A stretch of 5,507 nt of DNA, taken from positions 1-5,507 of the forward strand of contig JBFHVZ010000245.1 of NCBI GenBank assembly GCA_041589295.1. Direction: 5' to 3'. The notes under the pieces were generated by a model. The model searched no databases. It was given only the letters and a program-made list of their open reading frames with translations, and was not told the DNA's origin. Source of the stretch: Bermanella sp041589295 (GTDB taxonomy: Bacteria > Pseudomonadota > Gammaproteobacteria > Pseudomonadales > Oceanobacteraceae). The position numbers and the translations under genes are program-made. Positions 1 through 5,507 of this stretch are shown in pieces. The stretch's first letter is position 1. Each line of letters begins with the position of its first letter.

Positions 1-1074
1 GAGTGGGGTCTTAATGTTCCGCAGGGGGTCACGCGCATCAGTCGCGAAGTCTACGACCTACACATGATTATTTTTTATATTTGTGTGGTGATTGCGGTCA
101 TCGTCTTTGGCGTGATGCTGTATTCCATCATCTATCATCGAAAAAGTCGGGGCGCGCAAGCGCATCATTTTCATGAAAGTACGGTAGTGGAAATTATCTG
201 GACCATTATTCCGTTCGTGATATTAATCGTCATGGCCATACCCGCCACCAATGCATTGATTGATATGTACGATGCGTCTGAGGCCGAGCTAGATGTGCAG
301 GTCACCGGCTATCAATGGAAATGGCGCTACACCTATATGGACGAAGACTTGGACTTCTTCTCCAACCTCAGTACGCCCCAAGGGCAAATCAATAACCAAC
401 AAAATAAATCTGAACACTACTTGCTCGAAGTAGATAACCCCTTGGTGCTGCCCATTAATACCAAAATTCGATTCTTACTCACGGCAAATGACGTTATTCA
501 TTCTTGGTGGGTGCCGGACCTTGCCGTTAAAAAGGACACCATTCCGGGCTTTATTAATGAAGCGTGGACCATTATTGAAAAGCCGGGCATTTATCGCGGT
601 CAATGTACCGAGCTATGCGGCAAGGGTCATGGCTATATGCCCATTGTGGTACATGCAGTTGAAAAAGAAGAATACGCGCAATGGGTGCAAGAGCAAAAAG
701 CCAAAGCAGCGGCAGCGAACGAAGTTAAAGAAATGAGTTATGACGAGTTGTATGCCCTTGGCGAAAAAATTTACAACACCAACTGTTTAGCGTGTCACCA
801 AGCAACGGGCTTGGGCATGCCACCGGTATTCCCAGCGTTAAAAGGCAGCGCGTTAGTCACACAAAAAGATCGGATTAATGATCACATCAACATTGTGTTA
901 AACGGCAAAGCAGGTACTGCCATGGCAGCGTATAAAGATCAACTTACGGCCACCGAAGTAGCCGCGGTTGTCACGTTCGAACGCAACGCATGGGACAACA
1001 ATACGGGTGACACGGTGACGCCAGCACAAGTGGCGGACCTAATCAAAAACGCAAACCAAGCTGAAAAACAATAA
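1..1074 (+). CDS. coxB: Cytochrome c oxidase subunit II with fused cytochrome c domain (5' partial)
   Basis: Subunit II accepts electrons from the cytochrome c pool and passes them through the binuclear CuA centre to subunit I, on the periplasmic face of the inner membrane. The frame is open from base 1 and the bases before the ATG at 64 already read as conserved CoxB (EWGLNVPQGVTRISREVYDL), so the signal peptide and true start lie outside the window. Counting the first visible codon as 1: membrane helices at about 22-44 and 64-85, the aromatic electron-entry motif YQWKW at 104-108, and a CuA site formed by H167, C202, E204, C206, H210 and M213. After an Ala/Lys/Glu-rich linker comes a C-terminal cytochrome c domain with heme site CLACH at 262-266 and probable axial Met308. 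The fused heme domain makes this a caa3-like subunit II, as in Pseudomonas-type clusters. coxA follows after 15 nt. Confidence 0.97.
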   Translation, partial: EWGLNVPQGVTRISREVYDLHMIIFYICVVIAVIVFGVMLYSIIYHRKSRGAQAHHFHESTVVEIIWTIIPFVILIVMAIPATNALIDMYDASEAELDVQVTGYQWKWRYTYMDEDLDFFSNLSTPQGQINNQQNKSEHYLLEVDNPLVLPINTKIRFLLTANDVIHSWWVPDLAVKKDTIPGFINEAWTIIEKPGIYRGQCTELCGKGHGYMPIVVHAVEKEEYAQWVQEQKAKAAAANEVKEMSYDELYALGEKIYNTNCLACHQATGLGMPPVFPALKGSALVTQKDRINDHINIVLNGKAGTAMAAYKDQLTATEVAAVVTFERNAWDNNTGDTVTPAQVADLIKNANQAEKQ

Positions 1075-1075
1075 T

Positions 1076-1082
1076 AGGAGGG
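1076..1082 (+). promoter_or_regulatory. Ribosome binding site of coxA
   Basis: AGGAGGG lies 7 nt before the coxA ATG at 1090, directly after the coxB stop codon. It is a near-perfect Shine-Dalgarno sequence and supports both the chosen coxA start and strong independent initiation of the catalytic subunit. Confidence 0.85.
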
Positions 1083-1089
1083 TTGGATA

Positions 1090-2655
1090 ATGTCGCACGA
1101 TCATCACGGCCCAGATAAAGGCATTCTGCGTTGGTTCTACACCACGAATCATAAAGACATTGGCACCATGTACTTGGTATTGGCGCTAGGGTCTTTGCTC
1201 ATTGGTGGCACTATGGCGTTTGTGATTCGCGCCGAACTATTTGAACCAGGCTTACAGCTGGTTGACCCAAACTTTTTTAACCAGATGACCACCATGCATG
1301 GTTTGATTATGGTGTTTGGCGCCATCATGCCCGCCTTTGTGGGGCTGGCAAACTGGTTAGTGCCGATGATGATTGGCGCCCCTGATATGGCGTTGCCGCG
1401 CATCAATAACTGGTCGTTTTGGTTGCTGCCATTTGCTTTTGGCATGTTGCTGTGCACATTGTTTATGGACGGTGGTGCGCCTAATTTTGGTTGGACCTTC
1501 TACGCACCTTTGTCTACCGATTACGCACCACCAAGCGTAACCTTTTTTATATTTAGCGTGCACCTTATGGGCATCAGTTCCATCATGGGTGCCGTGAACG
1601 TCATCGTGACCATATTTAATATGCGCGCACCGGGCATGACGTTTATGAAGATGCCGCTGTTTGTTTGGACATGGTTAATTACCGCGTTTTTATTAATTGC
1701 GGTGATGCCAGTGTTGGCAGGCGTCGTGACCATGATGCTAATGGACATTCACTTTGGTACGTCGTTCTTTAATGCAGGCGGTGGTGGCGACCCTGTCTTG
1801 TTCCAGCACGTGTTCTGGTTCTTTGGTCACCCAGAAGTTTACATAATGATTTTGCCTGCCTTTGGTATTGTCTCGCACATTATTTCGACCTTTAGTCGTA
1901 AGCCGTTGTTTGGTTACACCAGCATGGTGTTAGCGACAGCGTCCATTGCAATTTTGTCGTTCATTGTTTGGGTGCATCACATGTTCACCGTTGGCTTACC
2001 ATTGGCGGCGGAACTCTTCTTTATGTACAGCACCATGCTGATTGCGGTACCCACAGGGGTAAAAGTCTTTAACTGGGTGACCACCATGTTCCGTGGTTCC
2101 ATGACGTTCGAAACGCCCATGTTATTTTCCATCGCTTTTGTGGTGTTGTTTACCATAGGTGGGTTAAGCGGTTTGATGTTGGCGATCGCCCCAGCGGACT
2201 TCCAGTATCACGATACCTATTTTGTGGTGGCGCACTTCCATTATGTGTTGGTGCCGGGTGCCTTGTTCTCAATATTGGCAGCCGTGTATTACTGGCTACC
2301 GAAGTGGTGCGGGCGTATGTACAACGAAACCTTAGGTAAGTGGCACTTTTGGTTATCGTTTATCGGTGTGAACATTACCTTCTTCCCCATGCACTTCATT
2401 GGTTTAGCGGGAATGCCACGTCGTATTCCAGATTACGCGCTGCAATTCGCCGACTTTAACGCCATCGTGTCTGTGGGTGCTTTCTTGTTTGGTCTTAGTC
2501 AGTTGATATTTGTGTACAACATTTGGCGCACAACGCTTGGCAAAAAAGGCGAACAAGCTACTGACAAAGTGTGGGAACAACCCACTGGGTTGGAATGGCA
2601 GATTCCAAGCCCTGCGCCGTACCATTCGTTCCAAACACCGCCTAAAGTGGATTAA
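1090..2655 (+). CDS. coxA: Cytochrome c oxidase subunit I (aa3-type, heme-copper oxidase family A)
   Basis: This is the catalytic subunit. It carries low-spin heme a and the heme a3/CuB centre, reduces oxygen to water and pumps protons across the inner membrane. The 521-residue protein is full length for bacterial CoxA and is strongly hydrophobic, consistent with the family's twelve helices. Visible ligands are H70 and H384 for heme a, H382 for heme a3, and H247, H296 and H297 for CuB. The HPEVY motif at 247-251 gives the His-Tyr crosslink pair (H247/Y251) and the glutamate E249 of the D channel. D99 in APDMALPR, with N106/N107, marks the D-channel entry; K325 in PTGVKVF marks the K channel. 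This set is that of A1-type oxidases, so a pumping enzyme is expected. The ATG at 1090 has an excellent ribosome binding site, and the next gene starts 18 nt after the stop. Confidence 0.99.
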   Translation: MSHDHHGPDKGILRWFYTTNHKDIGTMYLVLALGSLLIGGTMAFVIRAELFEPGLQLVDPNFFNQMTTMHGLIMVFGAIMPAFVGLANWLVPMMIGAPDMALPRINNWSFWLLPFAFGMLLCTLFMDGGAPNFGWTFYAPLSTDYAPPSVTFFIFSVHLMGISSIMGAVNVIVTIFNMRAPGMTFMKMPLFVWTWLITAFLLIAVMPVLAGVVTMMLMDIHFGTSFFNAGGGGDPVLFQHVFWFFGHPEVYIMILPAFGIVSHIISTFSRKPLFGYTSMVLATASIAILSFIVWVHHMFTVGLPLAAELFFMYSTMLIAVPTGVKVFNWVTTMFRGSMTFETPMLFSIAFVVLFTIGGLSGLMLAIAPADFQYHDTYFVVAHFHYVLVPGALFSILAAVYYWLPKWCGRMYNETLGKWHFWLSFIGVNITFFPMHFIGLAGMPRRIPDYALQFADFNAIVSVGAFLFGLSQLIFVYNIWRTTLGKKGEQATDKVWEQPTGLEWQIPSPAPYHSFQTPPKVD

Positions 2656-2662
2656 CGTTTCG

Positions 2663-2668
2663 AAGGAG
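2663..2668 (+). promoter_or_regulatory. Ribosome binding site that decides the cox11 start
   Basis: AAGGAG ends 5 nt before the ATG at 2674. An in-frame GTG at 2668-2670 uses the last G of this motif, so it cannot be served by it. The motif therefore selects ATG 2674 as the start. Confidence 0.8.
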
Positions 2669-2673
2669 TGCCT

Positions 2674-3195
2674 ATGAAGATCAGTCCTTGGAAAATTACG
2701 CTGATTCCCATTGCGATGTTTGGGTTTGGTTTTGCGTTGGTGCCGCTTTACGATGTGTTTTGTGAAGTCACAGGATTAAATGGAAAGTTTTATTCCACTG
2801 CGCAAAGCGAATCCAACACGACACAGGAAATACTATCCGAACATGTAGTGAACTTGCGCTTAACGGCCCATGCAGAAAGTCGAGACGACTGGTTGTTTCA
2901 CCCTGAGCGCAATGTCATCGCTATTCAAAGTGGCAAAATGATTAAAACCCATTACGCCTTTACGAATCCAACTAATCAGGACATTACCATTCGCGCTGTG
3001 CCAAGTATCGCCCCCGGACACTGGGCAAAGTATTTGGTGAAAATCGAATGCTTTTGTTTTGACGAACAGCCTGTGCCTGCGGGTGGGTCGGTGGAGTTGC
3101 CCTTGCAAGTCACACTCAGTGCCAACACGCCGGAAGAGGTTAATCACTTAACCTTGTCCTACCGCATTTATTTAAAGTCTGGAGGTGAATCATGA
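2674..3195 (+). CDS. cox11: Cytochrome c oxidase assembly protein Cox11/CtaG (CuB copper delivery)
   Basis: Cox11/CtaG is a membrane-anchored periplasmic copper chaperone needed to form the CuB site of subunit I. The 173-residue protein has a very short cytoplasmic start, one N-terminal membrane helix at about residues 7-25, the family signature VPLYDVFCEVTGLNGK with C30, and a periplasmic beta-sandwich domain. The copper-binding CFCF motif is at 126-129 (C126, C128), followed by DEQPVPAGG, and the protein ends with the typical LTLSYRIY strand. Length and motif order are normal for the family. I chose ATG 2674 over the in-frame GTG at 2668 because the GTG overlaps the Shine-Dalgarno sequence. 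The 3' end overlaps the start of coxC by four bases (ATGA), indicating translational coupling. The name ctaG is also used for this family, but an unrelated Bacillus protein shares that name. Confidence 0.96.
   Translation: MKISPWKITLIPIAMFGFGFALVPLYDVFCEVTGLNGKFYSTAQSESNTTQEILSEHVVNLRLTAHAESRDDWLFHPERNVIAIQSGKMIKTHYAFTNPTNQDITIRAVPSIAPGHWAKYLVKIECFCFDEQPVPAGGSVELPLQVTLSANTPEEVNHLTLSYRIYLKSGGES
3181..3188 (+). promoter_or_regulatory. Ribosome binding site of coxC, inside the end of cox11
   Basis: GGAGGTGA matches the 16S rRNA anti-Shine-Dalgarno tail over eight bases. Its GGAGG core lies 6 nt before the coxC ATG at 3192, within the last codons of cox11. Together with the ATGA overlap, this fits coupled and efficient initiation of subunit III. 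Confidence 0.85.
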
Positions 3196-4076
3196 ATACG
3201 CCCCGCTATTACGTTCCTGCGCGCAGTCATTGGCCTATTGTTGGCGCAGTGGCCGTTTTTTTAACGATTCTTTCAATTGCTCGTGCCATTCAAGAAAGTA
3301 GCGCGGGTGACGTCAGTGGCATTACCTATTTGACCACCGCCATGGCCAGCATACTGATGCTTTGGATGCTATTTGGTTGGTTTGGTGAAGTCATTCGCGA
3401 GGGTTTAGAAGGCTTGAACTCAGACCAGCTTAAGCGCTCGTTTCGCATCAGTATGGGTTGGTTTATATTTTCTGAAGTCATGTTTTTTGCGGGGTTTTTT
3501 GGCGCGCTGTTTTATGCACGAGTGTTATCTGTGCCTTGGCTCGGCGGCGAAGGGGAAAAAGGCTTAGCCAATATGTTGTGGGAAGGGTTTAGTGCGCAAT
3601 GGCCCTTGTTGCAGACCCCCAATCCAGAACAGTTTCCCGGTGCAACGGGCACCATAGCCGCGTGGGGATTGCCCTTTGTTAATACCATTTTGCTGGTGGT
3701 CTCAAGCATTACGCTGACGTTTGCGCACCATAGATTGCGTGAAAACGACCAGCAAAAAACGTTACTGTGGTTAGGGTTAACCTTGGCCTTAGGTTTTGCA
3801 TTTTTAGTTGTGCAAATATACGAATACGGCCACGCCATGAACGATTTAGGGCTGACGTTAAATGCCGGAATTTACGGGTCTACCTTCTTTTTGCTAACCG
3901 GTTTTCACGGTGCTCACGTAACGCTGGGGGCGATCATGCTCTTGGTCATGTTCTTCCGTGTTAAGAAAAAGCACTTTACGCCCAATGACCACTTTGGTTT
4001 CGAAGCGGCGGCTTGGTATTGGCATTTTGTGGATGTGGTTTGGCTTTTACTCTTTACCTTTGTCTACGTTCTGTGA
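3192..4076 (+). CDS. coxC: Cytochrome c oxidase subunit III
   Basis: Subunit III binds subunit I in the inner membrane, stabilises the core enzyme and keeps proton uptake efficient. It carries no redox cofactor. The 294-residue protein shows seven likely helices, at about 14-34, 44-68, 88-110, 160-180, 191-212, 228-255 and 272-293. Family hallmarks are SEVMFFAGFFGALFY with the conserved acidic residue E95, the HH pair at 179-180, GFHGAHVTLG with H239 and H242, and the C-terminal WYWHFVDVVWLLLF with H278. Between helices 3 and 4 lies a long periplasmic loop (about 111-158, with WPLLQTPNPEQFPG), which is usual in proteobacterial CoxC and absent from mitochondrial forms. The start overlaps the cox11 stop (ATGA). 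No convincing hairpin-plus-T-run terminator follows the stop codon. Confidence 0.98.
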   Translation: MNTPRYYVPARSHWPIVGAVAVFLTILSIARAIQESSAGDVSGITYLTTAMASILMLWMLFGWFGEVIREGLEGLNSDQLKRSFRISMGWFIFSEVMFFAGFFGALFYARVLSVPWLGGEGEKGLANMLWEGFSAQWPLLQTPNPEQFPGATGTIAAWGLPFVNTILLVVSSITLTFAHHRLRENDQQKTLLWLGLTLALGFAFLVVQIYEYGHAMNDLGLTLNAGIYGSTFFLLTGFHGAHVTLGAIMLLVMFFRVKKKHFTPNDHFGFEAAAWYWHFVDVVWLLLFTFVYVL

Positions 4077-4120
4077 GGTGAAGCGATTGTCGTTGATAAT
4101 ACTGCGTTAAAAATCTACTC

Positions 4121-4157
4121 GGAATGCTCATGTACAAAACACGTACACTGCGCTTCC
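4121..4157. repeat. Imperfect inverted repeat with hairpin potential
   Basis: The arms pair as GGAA (4121-4124) with TTCC (4154-4157), GC (4126-4127) with GC (4150-4151), and TGTAC (4131-4135) with GTACA (4143-4147), around a 7-nt loop. Small internal loops interrupt the stem. It sits immediately before the tandem repeat and may be part of the same extragenic element. No T-run follows, so it is not a standard terminator. Confidence 0.5.
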
Positions 4158-4161
4158 TCGT

Positions 4162-4275
4162 AAATTTTTGCCTTGTCTTATCTGCCTCAATGACGCTTCA
4201 AAGGTGATAAGTTTAGGAAAATATTTGCCTTGTCTCGGCGGCCTCGATAACGCTTCAGGCGCCTGAAAAGTTAGT
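4162..4275. repeat. Two tandem copies of a degenerate 57-bp unit
   Basis: Unit 1 is 4162-4218 and unit 2 is 4219-4275. The first 39 bases of each (4162-4200 and 4219-4257) align without gaps with 7 mismatches by hand count. Both contain TTTGCCTTGTCT, GCCTC and ACGCTTCA. The last 18 bases match only loosely and need a one-base shift (AAGTTTAG against AAGTTAG). The unit looks like a dispersed extragenic repeat of the kind found between genes in marine gammaproteobacteria; that is inference, since only this locus is visible. Confidence 0.65.
4254..4267. repeat. Perfect 14-bp palindrome
   Basis: TTCAGGCGCCTGAA reads the same on both strands. It lies at the end of the conserved core of repeat unit 2; unit 1 has TTCAAAGGTGATAA at the same place, so the symmetry is specific to the second copy. 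It could be a weak protein-binding site or part of a folded repeat. No function can be assigned. Confidence 0.5.
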
Positions 4276-4314
4276 CGATACTTTACTAGTGACGAAGATA
4301 AGTAACTTGGTGAA

Positions 4315-4512
4315 TTAAGCGGATTGATTGAGGGAAAGAAATAACTGTAAGCCAATTAGGCTTAAGCAAATGGCGGCGAAGATCACACGGTATTTCAAGG
4401 ATTGAAATAGTTGCACCGTGCTGTGGTTAGAGGTCACCAGATAGTACAAACCATAAAACAACGCACCCATGCTGAATAATAAAAATAATACGATGGCAAT
4501 TTTTAAAAACAT
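4315..4512 (-). CDS. DUF2909-like small twin-transmembrane protein
   Basis: This 65-residue inner membrane protein has two hydrophobic helices, at about residues 2-26 and 43-61, joined by a short polar loop (SNHSTVQLFQSLKYR). Size, topology and position between coxC and SURF1 match the DUF2909 family (twin transmembrane protein) found in gammaproteobacterial cox clusters. Its function is not established; a role in oxidase assembly or stability is only inferred from its neighbours. It is on the strand opposite to all other genes here, convergent with coxC and divergent from surf1. The start at 4512 is supported by AAAGGAG 6 nt upstream on the minus strand (4519-4525). I assign the family from memory of its pattern, so the gene is more certain than the family name. 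Confidence 0.82.
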   Translation of the reverse strand: MFLKIAIVLFLLFSMGALFYGLYYLVTSNHSTVQLFQSLKYRVIFAAICLSLIGLQLFLSLNQSA

Positions 4513-4518
4513 GGCGCA

Positions 4519-4525
4519 CTCCTTT
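4519..4525 (-). promoter_or_regulatory. Ribosome binding site of the DUF2909-like gene
   Basis: Read on the minus strand, AAAGGAG stands 6 nt before the ATG at 4512. It is the main evidence that this small reverse gene is real. It lies within the 30-nt gap to the divergent surf1 start. Confidence 0.8.
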
Positions 4526-4531
4526 CAGGTC

Positions 4532-4536
4532 GGTGA
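4532..4536 (+). promoter_or_regulatory. Weak ribosome binding site of surf1
   Basis: GGTGA lies 6 nt before the ATG at 4543 and is the only Shine-Dalgarno-like match there. Its last three bases form an in-frame TGA (4534-4536), so the surf1 reading frame cannot extend further upstream and ATG 4543 is the first possible ATG start. Confidence 0.5.
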
Positions 4537-4542
4537 CAGATC

Positions 4543-5262
4543 ATGACAGTTCATCAAGCTAAAGCTGTGTTGTCCATTAAACCAATTTACAGTCTAGTGA
4601 TGCTATTGGGAACCCTGCTGTGTATTGCGCTTGGGGTATGGCAGTTCACTAAGGCGCAACAGTTTGAGCACAAGGACGTGCCTTCCTCTTCTTGGACCGG
4701 TCAATTGCAGACCGAACCCATTTTATTTTTGGATAACCGTACTCAAGCTGGTCAGGCGGGTTACCACGTGTATTCGGTATTCAATACCCAGCACCCTAAG
4801 TCAGGTGGGGCATATTATTTGTTAAATCGAGGTTTTGTACCGCTCGATGCTCACACCCGTTTGCCTGTATTTGGACTGGCTGAACAGAATAAACATGCGG
4901 ATGCGCTGGCCGTAACTGGCGAGATGCAAACGATTCAAGCGCGTGAACAAGCGCCAGCGAAACCCATGGTGTTATCTGGTAGCACAGCGTTAGAACGCTT
5001 ACCTGCCATTGCGGAAAACGCTTGGCGAGTGCAAACCATAAACATTGAATTGTTATCGGAGCTTACAGGTTTAACGCTAAATAAGAATATTTTAGTGCAA
5101 GTCAGAGGTGCAGGCATGATGCAAGCGTTACCAGAGTCCGAGCCATACATGAGTCGCCATAAACACTTAGCGTATGCCGTGCAATGGTGGTTGTTGGCAG
5201 TGGCGGCTGTGGTGATTTGGCTTTGGTCCAGTTGGCAAGGCTCATCGTCTCAGCGCTCGTAA
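4543..5262 (+). CDS. SURF1-family cytochrome c oxidase assembly protein
   Basis: SURF1 (Shy1) proteins help insert heme a into subunit I during oxidase assembly. The 239-residue protein has the family's two-helix layout: an N-terminal helix at about 14-34 ending in LGVWQ, a periplasmic domain, and a C-terminal helix at about 209-228. Conserved blocks are LDNRT (63-67), GYHV (73-76), LLNRGFVP (93-100) and HLAYAVQWW (208-216), the last being the usual block at the second helix. The segment between WQ (33-34) and the first strand (SWTGQLQ, from 50) is clearly shorter than in family members I know, and the arginine usually found just after WQ is lacking (FTKAQQ here). Both ends are otherwise intact, so it is probably functional. 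It starts 30 nt from the divergent DUF2909-like gene; any promoter of its own must lie inside or beyond that gene. Confidence 0.92.
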   Translation: MTVHQAKAVLSIKPIYSLVMLLGTLLCIALGVWQFTKAQQFEHKDVPSSSWTGQLQTEPILFLDNRTQAGQAGYHVYSVFNTQHPKSGGAYYLLNRGFVPLDAHTRLPVFGLAEQNKHADALAVTGEMQTIQAREQAPAKPMVLSGSTALERLPAIAENAWRVQTINIELLSELTGLTLNKNILVQVRGAGMMQALPESEPYMSRHKHLAYAVQWWLLAVAAVVIWLWSSWQGSSSQRS

Positions 5263-5334
5263 AATCCGTTAGGCATCTAAAGAAAAACAACACAGCACAT
5301 AACCGATTCATAAAAATAATAAAAGGACGTTGCC
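5263..5334. other. A/T-rich gap between surf1 and the next gene
   Basis: The 72-nt gap contains no gene and no convincing terminator or promoter. Its 3' part is A-rich and leads into the ribosome binding site of the next gene. Transcription probably continues from surf1, though a separate promoter cannot be excluded. Confidence 0.5.
5322..5327 (+). promoter_or_regulatory. Ribosome binding site of the last gene
   Basis: AAAGGA stands 7 nt before the ATG at 5335 in an A-rich, probably unstructured context, and supports that start. Confidence 0.7.
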
Positions 5335-5507
5335 ATGATTAAAACCATAAAGTGGGCAAACAAAGGGCATCTACCATTGGCGCTAATGTTGTTGGTGTTT
5401 ATTGCGCCGTTTTTGGTATCGGTGTGGACCTTACAGCAAGCGGATGACTTAAATAATAATGCGAAAGGTCAATGGCTTAGTGAGTCCATTCGTGTGCCTG
5501 CGACATC
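5335..5507 (+). CDS. Membrane-anchored protein of the cox cluster (3' partial)
   Basis: The frame opens at ATG 5335 and stays open to the end of the window, giving 57 full codons. The product begins MIKTIKWANKGHLPLALMLL, with basic residues followed by a hydrophobic segment at about residues 13-33 that ends in VSVWTL. After it comes a polar stretch with ADDLNNNAKGQW. This is a single N-terminal membrane anchor or uncleaved signal with a periplasmic domain to follow. By position it corresponds to the small conserved membrane-protein gene between SURF1 and ctaA (COX15) in Pseudomonas-type clusters (PA0111-like), whose function I do not know. The family cannot be confirmed from the part visible here. 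Confidence 0.75.
   Translation, partial: MIKTIKWANKGHLPLALMLLVFIAPFLVSVWTLQQADDLNNNAKGQWLSESIRVPAT

Larger units (their letters stand above)
4077..4314. other. Non-coding spacer between convergent coxC and the DUF2909-like gene
   Basis: This 238-nt stretch has no credible gene. In order it holds a Shine-Dalgarno-like GAGGTGA directly at the coxC stop with nothing substantial behind it, a hairpin-forming inverted repeat (4121-4157), two tandem copies of a degenerate 57-bp unit (4162-4275) ending in a 14-bp palindrome, and a plain A/T-rich remainder. Convergent genes would usually share a bidirectional terminator here, but no classical one is seen. Confidence 0.7.

Noticed and set aside
64..66. 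ATG at 64 as the start of coxB
   Set aside because: The frame is open back to base 1 and the preceding 21 codons match conserved CoxB sequence, so this methionine is internal and the gene is cut by the window edge.
488..736. 82-codon plus-strand frame inside coxB
   Set aside because: It is an out-of-frame shadow of the CuA region of coxB, with no ribosome binding site or family resemblance.
3767..3964. 65-codon plus-strand frame inside coxC
   Set aside because: It is out of frame with the strongly conserved helices 5 and 6 of coxC and has no features of its own.
4130..4207. 25-codon plus-strand frame beginning ATG TAC AAA with a hydrophobic middle
   Set aside because: It lies wholly inside the inverted and tandem repeats and lacks a good ribosome binding site; the hydrophobic stretch is explained by the T-rich repeat unit.
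4162..4275. CRISPR array
   Set aside because: There are only two copies, they are degenerate and directly adjacent, and no unique spacers or cas genes are present.
4283..4305. TTACT/AGTAA inverted pair as a terminator between the convergent genes
   Set aside because: The stem is only 5 A/T-rich pairs around a 13-nt loop with no T-run, too weak for an intrinsic terminator.
4128..4355. 75-codon minus-strand reading frame across the spacer
   Set aside because: It overlaps the end of the DUF2909-like gene in another frame, has no recognisable domain, and most of it translates the tandem repeat.

Overview
The window looks like part of a cytochrome c oxidase (aa3/caa3-type, complex IV) cluster from a gammaproteobacterium. 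The gene order is coxB (subunit II with a fused cytochrome c domain), coxA (subunit I), cox11/ctaG, coxC (subunit III), a reverse-strand DUF2909-type small membrane protein, a SURF1-family gene and a short membrane-anchored gene. As I recall it, this matches the layout in Pseudomonas aeruginosa (about PA0105-PA0111) and in marine Oceanospirillales-like bacteria. Moderate base composition and A/T-rich spacers fit a marine gammaproteobacterium better than a high-GC pseudomonad. The genus cannot be fixed from the sequence alone.

Layout. Bases 1-1074 hold coxB; its 5' end (signal peptide and first residues) lies before the window. coxA (1090-2655), cox11 (2674-3195) and coxC (3192-4076) follow on the plus strand with gaps of 15 and 18 nt and then a 4-nt ATGA overlap, so they are almost certainly one operon. 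Bases 4077-4314 form a 238-nt non-coding spacer. It holds a hairpin-forming inverted repeat, two tandem degenerate copies of a 57-bp unit and a perfect 14-bp palindrome. A 65-codon DUF2909-like gene lies on the minus strand at 4315-4512. Thirty bases beyond its start, surf1 begins on the plus strand (4543-5262). After a 72-nt A/T-rich gap, a further membrane-protein gene starts at 5335 and runs off the window.

How the genes work together. CoxB takes electrons through its own c-type heme and CuA centre and passes them to heme a and the heme a3/CuB site of CoxA, where oxygen is reduced and protons are pumped. CoxC stabilises the core. Cox11 delivers copper to CuB, and SURF1 assists heme a insertion. 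The DUF2909-like protein and the last gene have no established function but often accompany this cluster.

No new enzymatic system is visible. The least explained parts are the repeat-bearing spacer after coxC, the inverted DUF2909-like gene with its very short divergent gap to surf1, and a SURF1 with an apparently shortened linker after its first membrane helix.
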